Assembly (NCBI GenBank): GCA_018806985.1
Contig: JADANN010000094.1
Span: 679,675-743,674, forward strand
Direction: 5' to 3'
Length of the DNA stretch: 64,000 nt
Origin: Angiostrongylus vasorum
Lineage: Eukaryota; Nematoda; Chromadorea; Rhabditida; Metastrongylidae
The notes under the pieces are model-generated. The model was given only the letters and a program-made list of their open reading frames with translations, had not been told where the DNA came from and did not search any database. This document shows, one piece after another, positions 34,372 to 45,716 of this stretch. The position numbers and the translations under genes were made by a program. Numbering within the stretch: the stretch's first letter is position 1; each line of letters begins with the position of its first letter.

Positions 34372-35409
34372 TAGTAAAATGGATGGAATTTGAAGCATGA
34401 AACGCAAGTTTCTACGCTTGAATGCTTAAATAACCAGTTTGTAATCTCCAGCACAGTTTTAACTTGATTGGAACCTGATAGATGGGTGAAATTTTTTCTT
34501 CCCCAGAAGTTCGAATACACCGCTAGTGCATTCCAGCTAGTCATTGCTGTTACTCGCCAGCCAGTAATTTCATTGTTGCCATAATGGCGCTGATTCCAAG
34601 GACTGCTTCACACTTAGCTCGGCTTCGACGTGGAGCTGTCAGTGTCCTTCTCAACATAAGAAGCCTCTTGAGGGGTTAGTAGTTTGAGTAGGTACATCTC
34701 AATTCGGCACATAGGAACACTAATGGCGACGATGCGGAAGTAAACCATTAGGAAAAGCTAATGTATATTAAGCAAATATGCTATCGCATTTTAGTAAGTC
34801 GCACAACAGAATGCTAACTTGGCCAGTGCTTTGTTAGGATGAAAATTAGGTATTATTTTTCTTAGAATTTTAAGAAAAGAAACGCATTTCTAGAGCTATG
34901 GAAATTTATCGTATCCGTAACAACTTTCTCCAAGCGTTAGAGTGTGTCATCCCCATTCATTACCAGACACTGAAACCAAGGTCAGTCGTTCATCATCTTC
35001 TCTCTTTCTCCCAGTGACCAGAACAGAAGTCCGAATTGTATGGAAATCTGTGGCTGAGTGGTCTAGTGGTATGATTCTCGCTTAGGGTGCGAGAGGTCCC
35101 GGGATCAATCCCCGGCTCAGCCCAATGTTTTGCTGTGTTACATTTTCTTAAGCTTTCATTGCCACGCGTATTATGAATGGCAGCTGATGCCAAGTAGAAG
35201 TGTATGGCTAACAAGGACAAAAATTTATGTTCTTGTGACCCTACACCTATGGGCAAACCATTGTTGTATAAACTGACGAGTTTGCTTGCATCTATTCTAC
35301 AGATTGGTCAGGCCGAAGGGCTGTCGTCATGGCTAGGTGTCACCTCCAATAAATAAGATCACCGTAAATTCTAGAGGACGCCAGCGAGTTTCCAATAGAC
35401 TTCTCTAGC
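34372..35409. repeat. Palindrome 2, right arm (inverted copy of 32995-34033)
   Basis: This is the mirror of the left arm with the second tRNA-Pro on the plus strand, so the two tRNA genes point outwards. The arm ends 7 bp before the start of the CAP-gene direct duplication at about 35417. Confidence 0.9.
35052..35123 (+). tRNA. tRNA-Pro (AGG)
   Basis: 72-nt cloverleaf: acceptor GGCTGAG/CTCAGCC with discriminator C, anticodon loop TTAGGGT (AGG at 34-36), anticodon stem CTCGC/GCGAG, T stem CCGGG/CCCGG. It decodes CCU/CCC proline codons. The T loop is ATCAATC: T54 is A, as in the partner at 33302, so the internal B box is atypical (GGGATCAATCC). A TTTT terminator lies at 35128-35131. There is no intron. 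Confidence 0.85.
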
Positions 35410-36094
35410 CAATAATACGTTTTGTCAAAGAAGTGTACATGTAGACGTCGGAAGGTTTTACACGGTTCGGCGAAATTGCTTTCTTATTGTAACGTTTTTG
35501 TTTCCGCAAGCAGCAAGCAGGCTTAAGCTCAAAATTTTAAAGGAAAGAGATTTTTAATCCCCAATAAATCAGGAGTTCTAAGAGTGTTATTCAACTGACT
35601 TATGGCTTACGATACTTAACAGAGAAGTTATTAAGGAAGGTCATGGGGAAGGTGAAACGCACGTACGGCCTTACACTGGTGAGTAGGAAAACAACTCCAA
35701 CACCGCGATTCGCTATTTCGTCAACAACGTTGCTTAATTGGCCGCTCTCCAACTCCGCTTTTGAGCTAAATTTTCGCTAAGTACACAAGAACACCAGAAA
35801 AGCAATTCATAACTTTCATTTTGGCTTTTTCAGCAACAATATCCACCTGTGTTCATATTACTTCAAGTGTGCTGAGTATGTTGGAACGTCGTTGTAAAAA
35901 ACTTCATGTTGGCCAGGAAACACAAATAGTCATATTTTGGTTTAATTACAACCTCATAAATATTTGACCATGACCACTGCCACTGCGAGTCAGACCCCAA
36001 TACGTCGAAAAATTTGGACTGCTCATTGGAGAGTGGTCAGGAAGCTGCAGGCTGACTGAGATTGTCTACATATTTGTATTGTGGGCCATCTTTT

Positions 36095-36180
36095 TTTACT
36101 TTTTTTTAAAAAAAAAGTTATATTTCGCAATATATGCTCTGCCGTTAAAAAAGAGTAGGTAGTAAATAACAAGTTAAAAT
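36095..36180 (+). repeat. Repeat B 3' tail fragment
   Basis: TTATATTTCGCAATATATGC, then AAAAGAGTAGGTAGTAAATAA, as at 31960-32015. It is absent from the matching place in copy 2 (near 56460), so it inserted after the duplication or was lost from copy 2. Confidence 0.6.
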
Positions 36181-37563
36181 TGTGATTACATGTTTTTTTA
36201 CGTTGTACTATTCTGACGAACAAACCATTTCTTCAATTGTTGGTGGTGAATATTTAGAATGGTCGGCATCTCAACCAGCACTTAGTAAGCCCGTCAACGA
36301 ATGCAAACTTTGTTCAGGCAGATCACTTCTTCATTTCAAATCATTGAAGAAATTTTTTCGAGAGTGCTAGCTTTACAATGGACACTACGCTTAGATCACA
36401 CACCAATCTTGGAGTCTGTTCAGCACCAACGTTAGCAACAACATTCGGCGGTTGGCAATCCACATGCCCTTATTGTCTTCTATTTAATAAAGGGAATCAT
36501 AAAACTATGATAGCCTGAATGTGGAACACAGTTTTCCTCCAATGACTCTGTGGCTTCTAACACACCAACCGCTGTTAGACGTATACGACGGCTCTAATCG
36601 GCACAATCGGACGACTACTTTTAAGACACTAAATGGAAGCTTTTCTGACGCTCTTATTCTCACGAAACCATGTACTTTTTTGTATAGCAAAGTCCATCTG
36701 GGGCCAAGTTTGCGTCTATCGAACATTTGCATGAGCGAGACTATAGGTTACGAAACAATTCAATGGGTAGTGTATAAGCTAACGACGTGAGGACACCAAC
36801 GCATTTCAGTGATCAAATCACCCATCATCATTCGTCAGAGCCTATTTAGGTTGAACATAGACCTAGTTTTAGAAGCATTCCAACTAGCACACCACATCTG
36901 CGTGATGTTGGAAACTGAATAGTGGAAACTTCTCTTCTAAATATGTAGATTCATAATCATGAAGAAAGCACATTTTACCTCCTTTTTTACTTTTCATACA
37001 ACCGAAGCTGGCACTAACAAAACTTCCTAATGGGTCGCACAAAATCTTACATGTTTCTATGTACAAAGAACTCAAATGTTTCGAGAACTTCACCGATCGT
37101 TGACTGCCAATGTGTCAGGAGAATTTAGTATTCAGCACAAAATTTCTTGCTTCGAACTGGGAACCATAGTTGAGCTGTGCACCGAAAAGTGTTTCGACTT
37201 CTTGAAAACCATGCTTAGTGACAGTTGTCATGTTTCCATTTTTGGATGAACAGTTTGAAATTGAATTTGAATCATCGGGAAACTTTAGAATCGACTATGC
37301 TGTTCGCAAGATTTCACGTAACACTATTGGTCATCTGCAGCTCAGTAGGTAGATGTTTGCTTACCAGCAATTGAAATCCTTCATTTTGTGGAATATAATG
37401 AAGTTTTCAGGTGTCACAGTTTGGCTTGTGCAGTGGTGGATTTGAAAAGCGTATGTGTTTCTGAGTGATCTCCATTACTGCTGTTTACACTAAAAAAAGC
37501 TATTAATGCCTATGAATGGCGATAGTATGACCAGTTCTTCTTTCTTTGAGCCTTTGGTTGCAG

Positions 37564-38485
37564 AGCAATGGATTTAAATGATCAAGACAGAACGGATCTG
37601 CTCAATCTCGTCAACCACATGCGCTCATTCGTTGCGCTCGGAGACTTTGAAGCGCAAAATTTGTCTTCTGCTGGTGACATGAACAAACTGGTAATCTTTT
37701 TTTTCTTAAAGCTACTGAACGACAATTATAGGCGACACCGATTTCCTTAATTCTCCAACACGTATTCAACATGAGCAGATGACGTGGCATTAGAAATGCC
37801 GAACATTGCAGAGGTGGGATTGCGGTCTGGAGTCGTTGGCAGAGCAAGCTATCACCGATTGTCCTGAAAATCCACCACCAGAAATTCCGACAAACGGCAT
37901 GAATTATCGCTTGTGAGCACGAGTAGTTTATTCGAAATTCTCCAAAATTGGCTCATGTGCTTCTCGAAGTTTTCAAATCCTACATTCTTCTCGAATTCAG
38001 CTACGGATCAAACTCGTCAGCACACAATCTTAGAAAGTCTCTTCGATCAGCGGTGCTGGAGTGGACATCCATAGAAAATGTGAATTGGTCAGCTTCCAAT
38101 CTTTTCGACGGAAATCCAGCATCGCGGGATGTTGCCAATGTAATCCTTTATTTGGTGTAAATTTTAGAAAGGACAACAACGTCTTGAATGACTTTTAGAT
38201 GATTCGTGCAACTACAACTGCGCTTGGTTGCTCCGAAAATAGGTGTGAATTCAGTGCATCGGCAGCATGCGTCTTCTCGCAACCGTTAGTAACGCAATTT
38301 TTCAGCATGTTTTTTAGGAGATGCTTAAAAGGTCGTTTCAGTGGAATACGAGCTGGAACACTGATTTATACATCCGGAAGTCCGTGCAAAAACGACAACG
38401 AGTGCACTAGCTATTCGCCCAGCTTTTGTGTGATTTCGGACTTTGCATGAATGCTGCCAGGCCAACTGCAGGAGAACCACTTTAG
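37564..38485 (+). pseudogene. CAP/SCP-family (ASP-like) gene, copy 1, broken 3' end
   Basis: CAP proteins are secreted Cys-rich proteins, strongly expanded in hookworms. Exons: 37564-37690 (MDLNDQDRTDLLNLVNHMR, ending MNKL|gtaatc); 37794-37912 (LQRWDCGLESLAEQAITDCP); 38001-38139 (YGSNSSAHNLRKSLR ... NPASRDVAN); 38199-38284 (MIRATTTALGCSENRCEF ... ACVFSQ); 38342-38450. The last exon gives LIYTSGSPCKNDNECTSY, then indels relative to copy 2 near 38420-38435 shift the frame to an early TGA at 38450; the ancestral stop is at 38483-38485. CAP2-like CVFSQPG is seen. The CAP1 HFTQ position is RDVA, so the cavity His is missing. The signal-peptide exon is not certain. Confidence 0.8.
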
Positions 38486-38553
38486 CATCAGAACATTACT
38501 TTGTGATAATGTAGAGATTAAATGTTGAGTAGTTGTGTTGTAGTGCAGTAATA

Positions 38554-38939
38554 CCTACTTAGTTGATACTTGAATGGCCCGTCCTCACTGGTTGTGCGGG
38601 CACCAGCATAATCTCCATTTTTCGGTGATTTGCTAGTTTAGCTATTGTGGTTTCTTGGAGTCTCGAGGTCAGCCAGGCCAATGTCTGCTCAGGTCTTCAC
38701 AACCACAGGCTGTCGCAGCTCTTACGGATCAGAGGAATATTTGCCACCATGCGACTTTGATACCAAGACAGTGGTGGATTCTGCTATTGGTTTACTCTTA
38801 GTTAGGCTACCTAATGGAAACGCCTACTCTCTCTCAGCTTGGGAGACGCTGCCAGAGGATGAGATCCCCGCTGCACATCGCAGTCCGACACCCAGGAACA
38901 CCTCCCAGCCACGACGAGGCGGTAAACCGTTGGGAGGTT
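38554..38939 (-). mobile_element. 5'-truncated RTE-type LINE tail with 8-bp target duplication
   Basis: 386 bp is absent from copy 2, where a single CAGTAATA lies near 58838-58845. Here CAGTAATA flanks it at 38546-38553 and 38940-38947. On the minus strand the end reads GARTTSEDGPFKYQ, close to GVRTTREDRPSKC at the 3' end of RTE family B (28530), so it is the tail of a related LINE. Confidence 0.75.
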
Positions 38940-39469
38940 CAGTAATAATGTTTTGACATCTATCGTTATTCAAAGCTGCTCAGTTAGCTTTGGTGATATC
39001 GAAGACATGTGGAGCATCACACCTTTCGTAACAGTTCACTGCTATAAAACTTTAGCAAACAGTGCCCTTGGGTAGCTAACCGAGCTCTGCCTTATGAACG
39101 ACTTTTCAGAAATTATCTCAAACAAGGTGAAGCAGACGACAGCTAGCTGATTGGCGACGCTCCTGAAGAGCTTTATGGGACTCGTACGAGTTCAATATTG
39201 TAAATAGGCTTTCAAATTAAACTTAGTTAACTCATGTGGTAATTAGAGATCCTGTGTGTAAATAGACATATCAATCTCGTATCAAGAAAACTGAGGTACT
39301 AAAAAACTATGTAAAATTGGTGAATAACTTAGTGAGACCCCATAATATGGTGGCAATTTGTAACGACATCTTAGGGAACAGTGGAAAGCATTACCACACT
39401 GTGGAGAGACCACTACCGGATGTATACACCAGCTCATTTGGGTAAAAGTTCATTTGGAATATCGTGATT

Positions 39470-39715
39470 TGGAATTCGACTGCAGCTTCATCTTAATTAA
39501 GTTCAATGTCGATTAGTGTTCCCTAGATCATTCCCGTTGACGGATGATTTTTTGATGGCGCTGTTAAGTCAAAAAGCTGTCCGAGAGATGGGTAAAGCAA
39601 AGGCCTCTTTGGTGCACTGGGTAACACGTGAACCCTCGGAAAGGGTAGTCGTCGCTGGGACGCTGCCATGCGGTTCCGAGTTTTGCAAATATATTTGCGT
39701 AATTGTAAGTATTTT
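39470..39715 (+). repeat. Repeat B copy
   Basis: Ordered blocks: GACTGCAGCTTCATCTTAAT, TTCAATGTCGATTAGTG, CCCGTTGACGGATGATT, the tRNA-like TTGGTGCACTGGGTAACACG, and a GGTTCCGAGTTTTGCAAATA 3' block. More diverged than 31815-32035. Confidence 0.6.
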
Positions 39716-39769
39716 CTGTTGAATAGAGCAACATATTATTGGTCATTCTTATCGACGTTAAAGTGAAAG

Positions 39770-40000
39770 TGGGTTTTCGAAACTACGATGGAGAATCTTC
39801 ATACTCTTGTTGAGCTAACGCTAGGTATTATTTTATTCTTCACTACTCTGAACTTAACCTTTCGCCGTCTTTTTGCCTGTCTCGGAGGTTGGAAAGGTCG
39901 AGTTGACAGCAGTCTAGCCAACTAAACAGCGAAAATGATAAGCCAAGATTTCAATCACATTGAACACAGAATAGCTTCCTTGCACACTCATCGCTTCCAA
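39770..40000 (-). mobile_element. PLE terminal repeat, minus-strand fragment
   Basis: Reverse complement of the 3' terminal repeat (GCAAGGAAGCTATTCTGTG, TTCAATGTGATTGAAATCTT, GACTGCTGTCAACTCGACC). The hammerhead position is decayed (CCGAGACAGGC). It faces the plus-strand PLE that begins at about 40010. Confidence 0.6.
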
Positions 40001-40009
40001 AAAGCCAAG

Positions 40010-40937
40010 TAGTAAAATTACGCTGATTCACTATTGCTCCTTCCACCCGTCGCACTGAAAAAGAGCGCTGGTAAGAAAATCGTTTCGATTAGCCACCAGC
40101 GTGTTCACAGGTAAAGAGAAGAAGGAGGGATCCGGAAAAAATGATGTGGCTGGTAGCCATTTCTAATGGCTATGAAACCGTAGCTTTTCGAAATTGATGT
40201 AAGGGTAAAGTCCTATCATGCAAACGATAGCTCTGAAGAAAGTAAGGTCCGATTATTCTGCTCTTCATTTCGATGGAAATAAATGCGACAATAAAATGTT
40301 GCTTAAGAAAGGCCGGTCTAGACAATTCGGCAACAGCAGTTGACACGCCACAGTGCACTCAAAGACGCCAGCCAGTTTGCAACCGCCTGTATGACCATCT
40401 ATTTACGATGCAAATTTGAAAAAGTTATTTCAGCGGTAGACAGAGTGATTCATGATTTCGGGTACAGTTTATTTTATCCCTTGCAAAGCGTGAGGAGACG
40501 AATACCTTGCCAGAACAGGTAGACCACTCTGCTTCCGTATAAATGAACGCCCTAATAGGTAAACTCAAAGTTAACCTGAATAATCCAGTAGGCGCACACG
40601 AGACACAGAGACACAATTTTTAAATGGAAGTTAACATCCTCGCACAGGAATCGGAAACACCAGCGCACAAAACTCTCGTAGAATTCAGAAAGCATTCCAA
40701 AAATCCGAAAACGAACCGCAGAGAGAAATGCCTCATTATCATGCGTGATATCAGAAAGCATTCAAGACTGCTCTTTTAATGTGAGGCTGTGTGATTACGC
40801 TTCCATGTGAACACTGCGCTGTTATTCTCAGACTGACATATTCGGTGGAAAACTCATTGAAAGCTGTGAGTCTACAAGGAAGCTATTCGGTGTTCAATAT
40901 GATTCAAATCTTGGTTTAGCGTTTTCTCTGTTTGGTT
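40010..40937 (+). pseudogene. Penelope-like element, 3' half, tandem copy 1
   Basis: Degenerate codons parallel the RT C-terminus (AKxxN ... KKSAGKK against KRALVRN), the linker and the GIY-YIG region (about 40330-40560). They are followed by the nuclease tail (40690-40760) and terminal repeat. The sequence breaks off inside the terminal repeat at about 40937, before the hammerhead, and jumps into the RT C-terminus of the next copy. Confidence 0.65.
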
Positions 40938-40944
40938 ACAATAG

Positions 40945-41930
40945 AAAGACGTTTGTTTTGTTTGTTTTGTAAGAAACATGTTTCGAACAGCAACCAATGC
41001 GTGCACAGAAAGAGATCAGAGAGAGGAGTCTCGGAACTTGGTGCGGCAAATAGCCATTTTAATGGCTACGAAACTGGAGCTCGGGATAGTTGTACAGGAA
41101 ACCACAGGCCCTCCAACGATCACTCCACCGAGAATAACTTCCCGTTTATCCCGCCCTTCATTTCAAATGAAGCAAGTGCAGCTATAAAACGCTGTTTAAG
41201 AACAGCCGCTCTAGAGAATTCGGTAAACGTAGTTGAAATGCCACCGAGTAATCTAAGACGCCGTTTAGTACGTAACCGCCTATATGACCGTCTATGTGCA
41301 ACGCAAAATTGCATAGTTTGCCCTAATGGTAGACATGGTGATTGCATGAGTTCGGGTACAGTTTGTCTGATCCCTTGTAAAGCGTGTGGAGACGAATACA
41401 TTGGCGAAACGGGTAGACCACCCTGCTTTCGTATAAGAGAACACCTAGTCGGCAAACGTAAACCAAATACCCCACTAGGCGCGCATAGGACCCAGAGACA
41501 TAGCGAGGAGGGACTTTGAAGTATGTGTCACGATCCTCGCGCAGGAAATCGAGAACGCAAGCGCGAAAAACTCTCGAGGCGTTCTGGATTAATTCCAAAA
41601 ATCCGAAAATGAACCGCAAGGAACAATGCCTCATTATCACGCGTGATATTGGTCAGTATATAAGGCTGTTATTTTGATGGGAGGGGCATATTACGCATGC
41701 ATGTGCGGTCTCTACGCGACATACTCAGTGGAAGCCTCATAGAAAGCGGTGAGTGTGCCAAGCTGTGTTCAGTGTGATTGAAATTTTGGTTCAGCGTTTT
41801 CTCTGTTTGGTTATGGAGGTGTTTGGCCGAATAGATTGCTGTCAACTTGACCCTTCCAAGGTCTGAGGAAGGCGAAATCCGCCGAAACGTCAGCTTGTTC
41901 GTGAATAAAGAATAAAATAACACCTCGCGT
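40945..41930 (+). pseudogene. Penelope-like element, 3' half with GIY-YIG nuclease, tandem copy 2
   Basis: A 195-codon frame at 40932-41519 runs from the RT C-terminus (KKHVSNSNQCVHRKRS) through the linker (NNFPFIPPFISNEA) to the nuclease CIVCPNGRHGDCMSSGT, CKACGDEYIGETGRPP and IREHLVGKRK. The YIG motif is intact; the first motif reads GTVCLI with Tyr lost. An extra G at about 41510 shifts the frame to a stop, although the tail (DFEVCVTIL-like, NPKMNRKEQCLIITRDI) continues in the next frame. The terminal repeat and hammerhead follow. Confidence 0.82.
41857..41897 (+). ncRNA. Hammerhead-like motif of PLE copy 2
   Basis: CUGAGGA, A, stem II GGCG/CGCC with loop AAAUC, GAAAC, GUC, AGCUUG. It differs from 46348-46388 only in the 5' strand of stem I (CAAGGU), which creates one G-G mismatch. 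Confidence 0.6.
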
Positions 41931-42060
41931 TTGCTCAACAAGAACACGAAGATTTATTTATATATTATTTAGCGATTATCTCCCAAATTACTACTCGGGG
42001 CGGTATTCGCATTTTTTTTATAAGCGCTGTTCTAATGTTCGCCATATTCAGCATGCATAT

Positions 42061-42235
42061 CCGTCTTCCTCCTTAATCTTTCTCTCTTCTATCTCATATT
42101 TTATCACCCCATGTTCGTTGATTTACCATAGCTCTTTTGCTTCTTTTCCTTCCCCTCTCTTACTATACTCGCGTTTTTTCCCTTCCTCTATCTCTTTCTC
42201 TCATCTACTGCTAGACATTGTCTCTGAAGCCGCTG
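42061..42235. repeat. Polypyrimidine-rich tract
   Basis: About 170 bp of C/T-rich sequence on the plus strand with many CTTTCTC, CCTTCC and TCTCTT runs. No coding or promoter assignment is possible. Confidence 0.5.
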
Positions 42236-42406
42236 TGAAGCTCTCGGCTTAACGGTTTTGCGGGTGCGGACTGGTTGAGAAGAAGCTACATTAGAAAAGT
42301 GCAAACAAGAAGACGGAAATCTTTTGTGAAGAATTATTTCGTCTAAAGTGGTAGAAACGGTGACAATGTATGTTTTTCAACCATTTGTTTCCTTTGTGCA
42401 CCTTTT

Positions 42407-42690
42407 GGGCGCTTGTGGCGCAGTGGTCGAAGGCGCCCTGCGACACACACGTGGAGTCGATCTCCGAGCCCATGGCCCACCAAGCCTCCCATCCCTCCGG
42501 GGGTCGGCAAATTGGTACCACACTTGTCTGGGAGGATAGCAGCACTGGCTCGATACATCGGTAGGCCACTGCGAGTCATTGTAAAGGCCAGATATGCATT
42601 CAATCACCTGCAAACTATGCTTATTTATGTCGAATGCATGGCGCATCTCTCAGGGATTGACCAACGGCGAGAGCTTCATCATTCATCATC
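42407..42690 (+). repeat. SINE-A copy with intact head
   Basis: A box TGTGGCGCAGTGGTCGAAGG, B box GGAGTCGATCTCC, body ACTTGTCTGGGAGGATAGCA and GCCAGATATGCATTCAATC, tail of ATCATT repeats. The several overlapping frames here are translations of the SINE, not genes. Confidence 0.8.
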
Positions 42691-42716
42691 ATTAAGCACC
42701 GTTTAGAACCTATCCT

Positions 42717-43010
42717 AAATGAGCGTCGTGTCGTACGTACGGCCGACCCTAATCCGTGGCTGAGTGTCCTCGCATACATCATCACCAAAGGTCTGCCAAC
42801 TTTCGCGCATGGTTTCGGCAGTTAGTTGCTCGAGGCTTTGTTCTTCTATAGGAATGTTATAGAAAAAAAAGAAATGGTTATCCTTGCGATCTTGGAGATA
42901 GCCAAGGTAAGGCATTCCCACGTGAGATTGGAGAAGAGCGGTGGAAGGGTTTCGAATCAAAACCTTACTTCCTGATGGACTGCTCCACTAACCACTGCAC
43001 TGGCAGGAAA
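42717..43010 (-). repeat. Second tRNA-derived SINE family
   Basis: On the minus strand: A-box-like AGTGCAGTGGTTAGTGGAGC (about 43005), B-box-like GGTTTTGATTCGAAACCC (about 42960), then a unique body with AACTAACTGCCGAAACC and a 3' end with GATTAGGGTCGGCCGTACG. A single copy in this window; SINE status rests on the promoter boxes. Confidence 0.5.
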
Positions 43011-44300
43011 AATCGATCGTGACAAACAACACTATGTAGAGGGTCACTACGGTTCAGCTAATTCGTCACCCATAGCACCCTGATTGCTCGAAACTGGCTA
43101 TAGTCTTTGTTCTGTTCTAAGACGGTCAACACTATTTCGTCACTTTATAGCAAGGGTTGCTCTCTTATTACTGGTTAATCTCCTTCGTCTCTGTTAAGAT
43201 TTCGTAATTGTACCACAATATATGTGAATTATGTGCTGGTATTTTTTGTTCACACCCATTCCCTAAGACTGCTGTCGTAAGATCAACTTCTAAATTCCTT
43301 TTTAGGTATCGTGAAGTCTTATACTCGTTGTAGATCGGTTCCCCCACAAGCGCACACCCTACTGATACATTGGCCTTATGGAGTCGTCCCAGCTTATTAC
43401 TTGTCCCGCAGGTTTCAGGAAATTAGAGAAGCGCTTCAGTAATTGAAAGCATAGGAACAAGCTAAGCACCTCAGCTTGCTAAGCGTCTTTACAATAAACA
43501 GAAAAAAATACTTTGAATTATTATCGTGAGATCCCGAGCAAGCAAAGAATGTTGTAAGCCTTATATCAGCAAAAAATGGGCCAGTAGTGATAACGGGTGA
43601 GTGATATGAACGAAAACTTCTCACAATCCACTGATAGTTTGCATTTCGTGATAAAATTAAGATGACAAATTGCCACTGTAGTATCAAGGTTTCTACTGAG
43701 ACAATTCTTTAGCCCGCAGAAAATATTCTCTATCCTTTAAGGCTAGGCTATATCCCACATGCTATGTGAGCAATATGGAGTTGGTCTCCTTTACTAACTG
43801 TTAAACAAACAGAAGAAGAGTACTGAGCCTTCTGAAGAAGTCGTTTGTCATTCGATTGAAATTTGGGTTTTCGGTCCTTTTCGTAAGCATCGTGATAATA
43901 CATGGTTGAGTATCATGACTTGCCACTACTGACATCTGTTTATCGTGAGAACAAGAGCTTCTTGAGTAAACCTTAGCTTAGTAGAAGGTTACCCTTCGAA
44001 GTTATCGAGTGGTCTACTTTTCGTTCGGTGAGTGACCTTGCATTCGTTGTGGTCCTTCTCTGTACGTGCGACTGATAGCATCTTCCTGGTATCCGACGCC
44101 TTATAGCATTCGATTTTTGGCTGTGGCAATGAATAGTGTAGACTATTTACTAACTTTTGCTCCTCTATATACTTCTTGATCACCATTTCTTCTGTTTTCT
44201 TCCTTGCACTTTCCCCTTTTTTTTCAACCTTGCTCATCCAGGCTGTCTGCAGTTAGTCATTTCTCTTCATGTGTTCCTTACTGATTTATAATGATCGCTC
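43011..44300. other. No gene seen
   Basis: 1.3 kb without a supported gene. A short match to the repeat B end (GATGCGGAGATATTTCGCAAC) lies at 44318-44339, immediately before the PLE frame. Confidence 0.5.
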
Positions 44301-44362
44301 ATTTTCTTAGGATTGCTGATGCGGAGATATTTCGCAACTGAAAGAGCACATCTCATTTTAAA

Positions 44363-44908
44363 GTGCAAAAACGTGGTATGCGAGAGGTACGAGAGCTGAT
44401 AAGGTTGAAAAACATAAGACTATCCGTTAGTGATAAGGGTGGAGAGTTTGCCGTAATTCCCCATCAGTTAGATGTTGAAATAACGAAAAAGCATCTTGAA
44501 GATGCTTCGCTTTATCGTCCATCATCTGAGAAGGAGTTTAAAAGTAAATACCGAAAATTGAACCACGAATGGGCCAAGATGGAAAGGGCTGCTGGTTTAA
44601 AACCATCAGTTATCTCTCAACTAAAAGTTGAGTTACCAACATGTCCCGTCTTGTACTTGCTTATAAAAACTCATAAGCTAGTATCCAGCGATGATACTGC
44701 GTCTACCGATCTATCATTGTTTAAGGTTAGACCTATCATTAGCTGTGTAGACGGGCCAACGGATAGGATAACATGGTTTTTAACCCTAATATTTAACCAG
44801 TTGTTGAAACACATTCCAGCCCATCTTACGAATACCCAGATGTTTCTGGATCGTCTACGTACTGCGCAGCCCAGCAGCGCGTACGTGATGGAGTCGTTTC
44901 GACGTTAG
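44363..44908 (+). pseudogene. PLE reverse transcriptase, N-terminal half
   Basis: 181 codons: SVSDKGGEFAVIPHQLDVEI, LEDASLYRPSSEKEFKSKY, CPVLYLLIKTHKLV and VRPIISCVDGPTDRITWFL, which are the PLE finger/palm blocks, then QMFLDRLRT. It ends because one extra base near 44900 throws motif A (FDVSALYTNV) out of frame; that motif is readable in the next frame and leads to the following reading frame at 44925. Confidence 0.9.
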
Positions 44909-45530
44909 CGCCCTCTATACAAACGTGTCGAATGACTCCGCAATGCAAGCCATATTCGAACTCCTGATGCAACACGAAGGAGAAATAAACATGTATGGCT
45001 TCAAGATAGAGCAGTTGATGGCACTCTTAAAAGAATGCTTGAGCTGCTCAATCTTCAGATGGTCCGGAAAGTACTACGCTCAAATAAGGGGGTTGGCAAT
45101 GGGACAACGACTGGCACCAAGCCTGGCCATTGCGTTTATGTCTAAGATGGAAGCACCGGTGATCGATCTCGGGCCGCTACTCTACTGTAGATATATAGAT
45201 GACTGTTTTGCCCTTTGCTCAACACAAGAGGAAATGGACAAATGTTTCGAGTTGTTGAATGAACAGTCAGAGTATATCAAGTTCACCCGAGAGAAACCGA
45301 AAGAAAACTGGCTTCCATTCTTGAACGTCAAAATTAGCCTGTCAGAAAATGGCTACATTACGAAGTGGTACCGAAAGCCAAGTAATAAAAACATCTTGGT
45401 TCATTACCTCTCCTCTCACCCCTCTCACACGAAAAGGGCGCTGGTAAGAAACATGTTTCGAACAGCAACCAACGTGTGCACAGGGAAGAGAGCAGAGAGA
45501 GGAGTTCCCGGAACTTGGCGCGGCAAATAG
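44903..45530 (+). pseudogene. PLE reverse transcriptase, C-terminal half
   Basis: Blocks: RGLAMGQRLAPSLAIAFM (motif B), LLYCRYIDDCFALCS (motif C, catalytic YIDD at about 45192), WLPFLNVKISLSENGYITKW and YRKPSNKNILVHYLSSHPS, then KRALVRNMFRTATNVC. All expected polymerase residues after motif A are present. The frame stops at 45530, where copy 2 reads on, so a further indel near 45485-45530 separates it from the linker. Confidence 0.9.
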
Positions 45531-45716
45531 CCATTTCTAATGGCTACGAAACTGTAGCTCGGGACAGGTGTAGAGGAAATCCTAGGCCTCCAAACGACAA
45601 CTCTAGCGATAAAATGGTCCCGTTTATCCTACCCTTCATCTCAAATGATGTAAAGTGCAGCTATAAAACGCTGCTTAAGAAGGGCGGGTCTAGAGAGTTC
45701 GGTAAACGTAGTTGAA

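Larger units (their letters stand above)
35417..39360. repeat. Direct duplication, copy 1 (CAP gene unit; cf. 55951-59098)
   Basis: From ACGTTTTGTCAAAGAAGTG onward this unit matches 55951-59098 in the same orientation, including introns and flanks, with scattered substitutions and indels. Copy 1 has extra insertions (repeat B tail at 36095-36180; RTE tail at 38554-38939). Homology is visible to about 39190 with copy 2 and further with the 3' units in palindrome 3. Confidence 0.88.

Noticed and set aside
38645..38956. 103-codon plus-strand frame downstream of CAP copy 1
   Set aside because: It lies antisense across a LINE tail bounded by an 8-bp target duplication and is absent from the paralogous locus.
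42291..42706. Six overlapping frames of 60-97 codons
   Set aside because: All fall on a SINE-A copy with tRNA-like promoter boxes; similar translations arise at every SINE-A copy.
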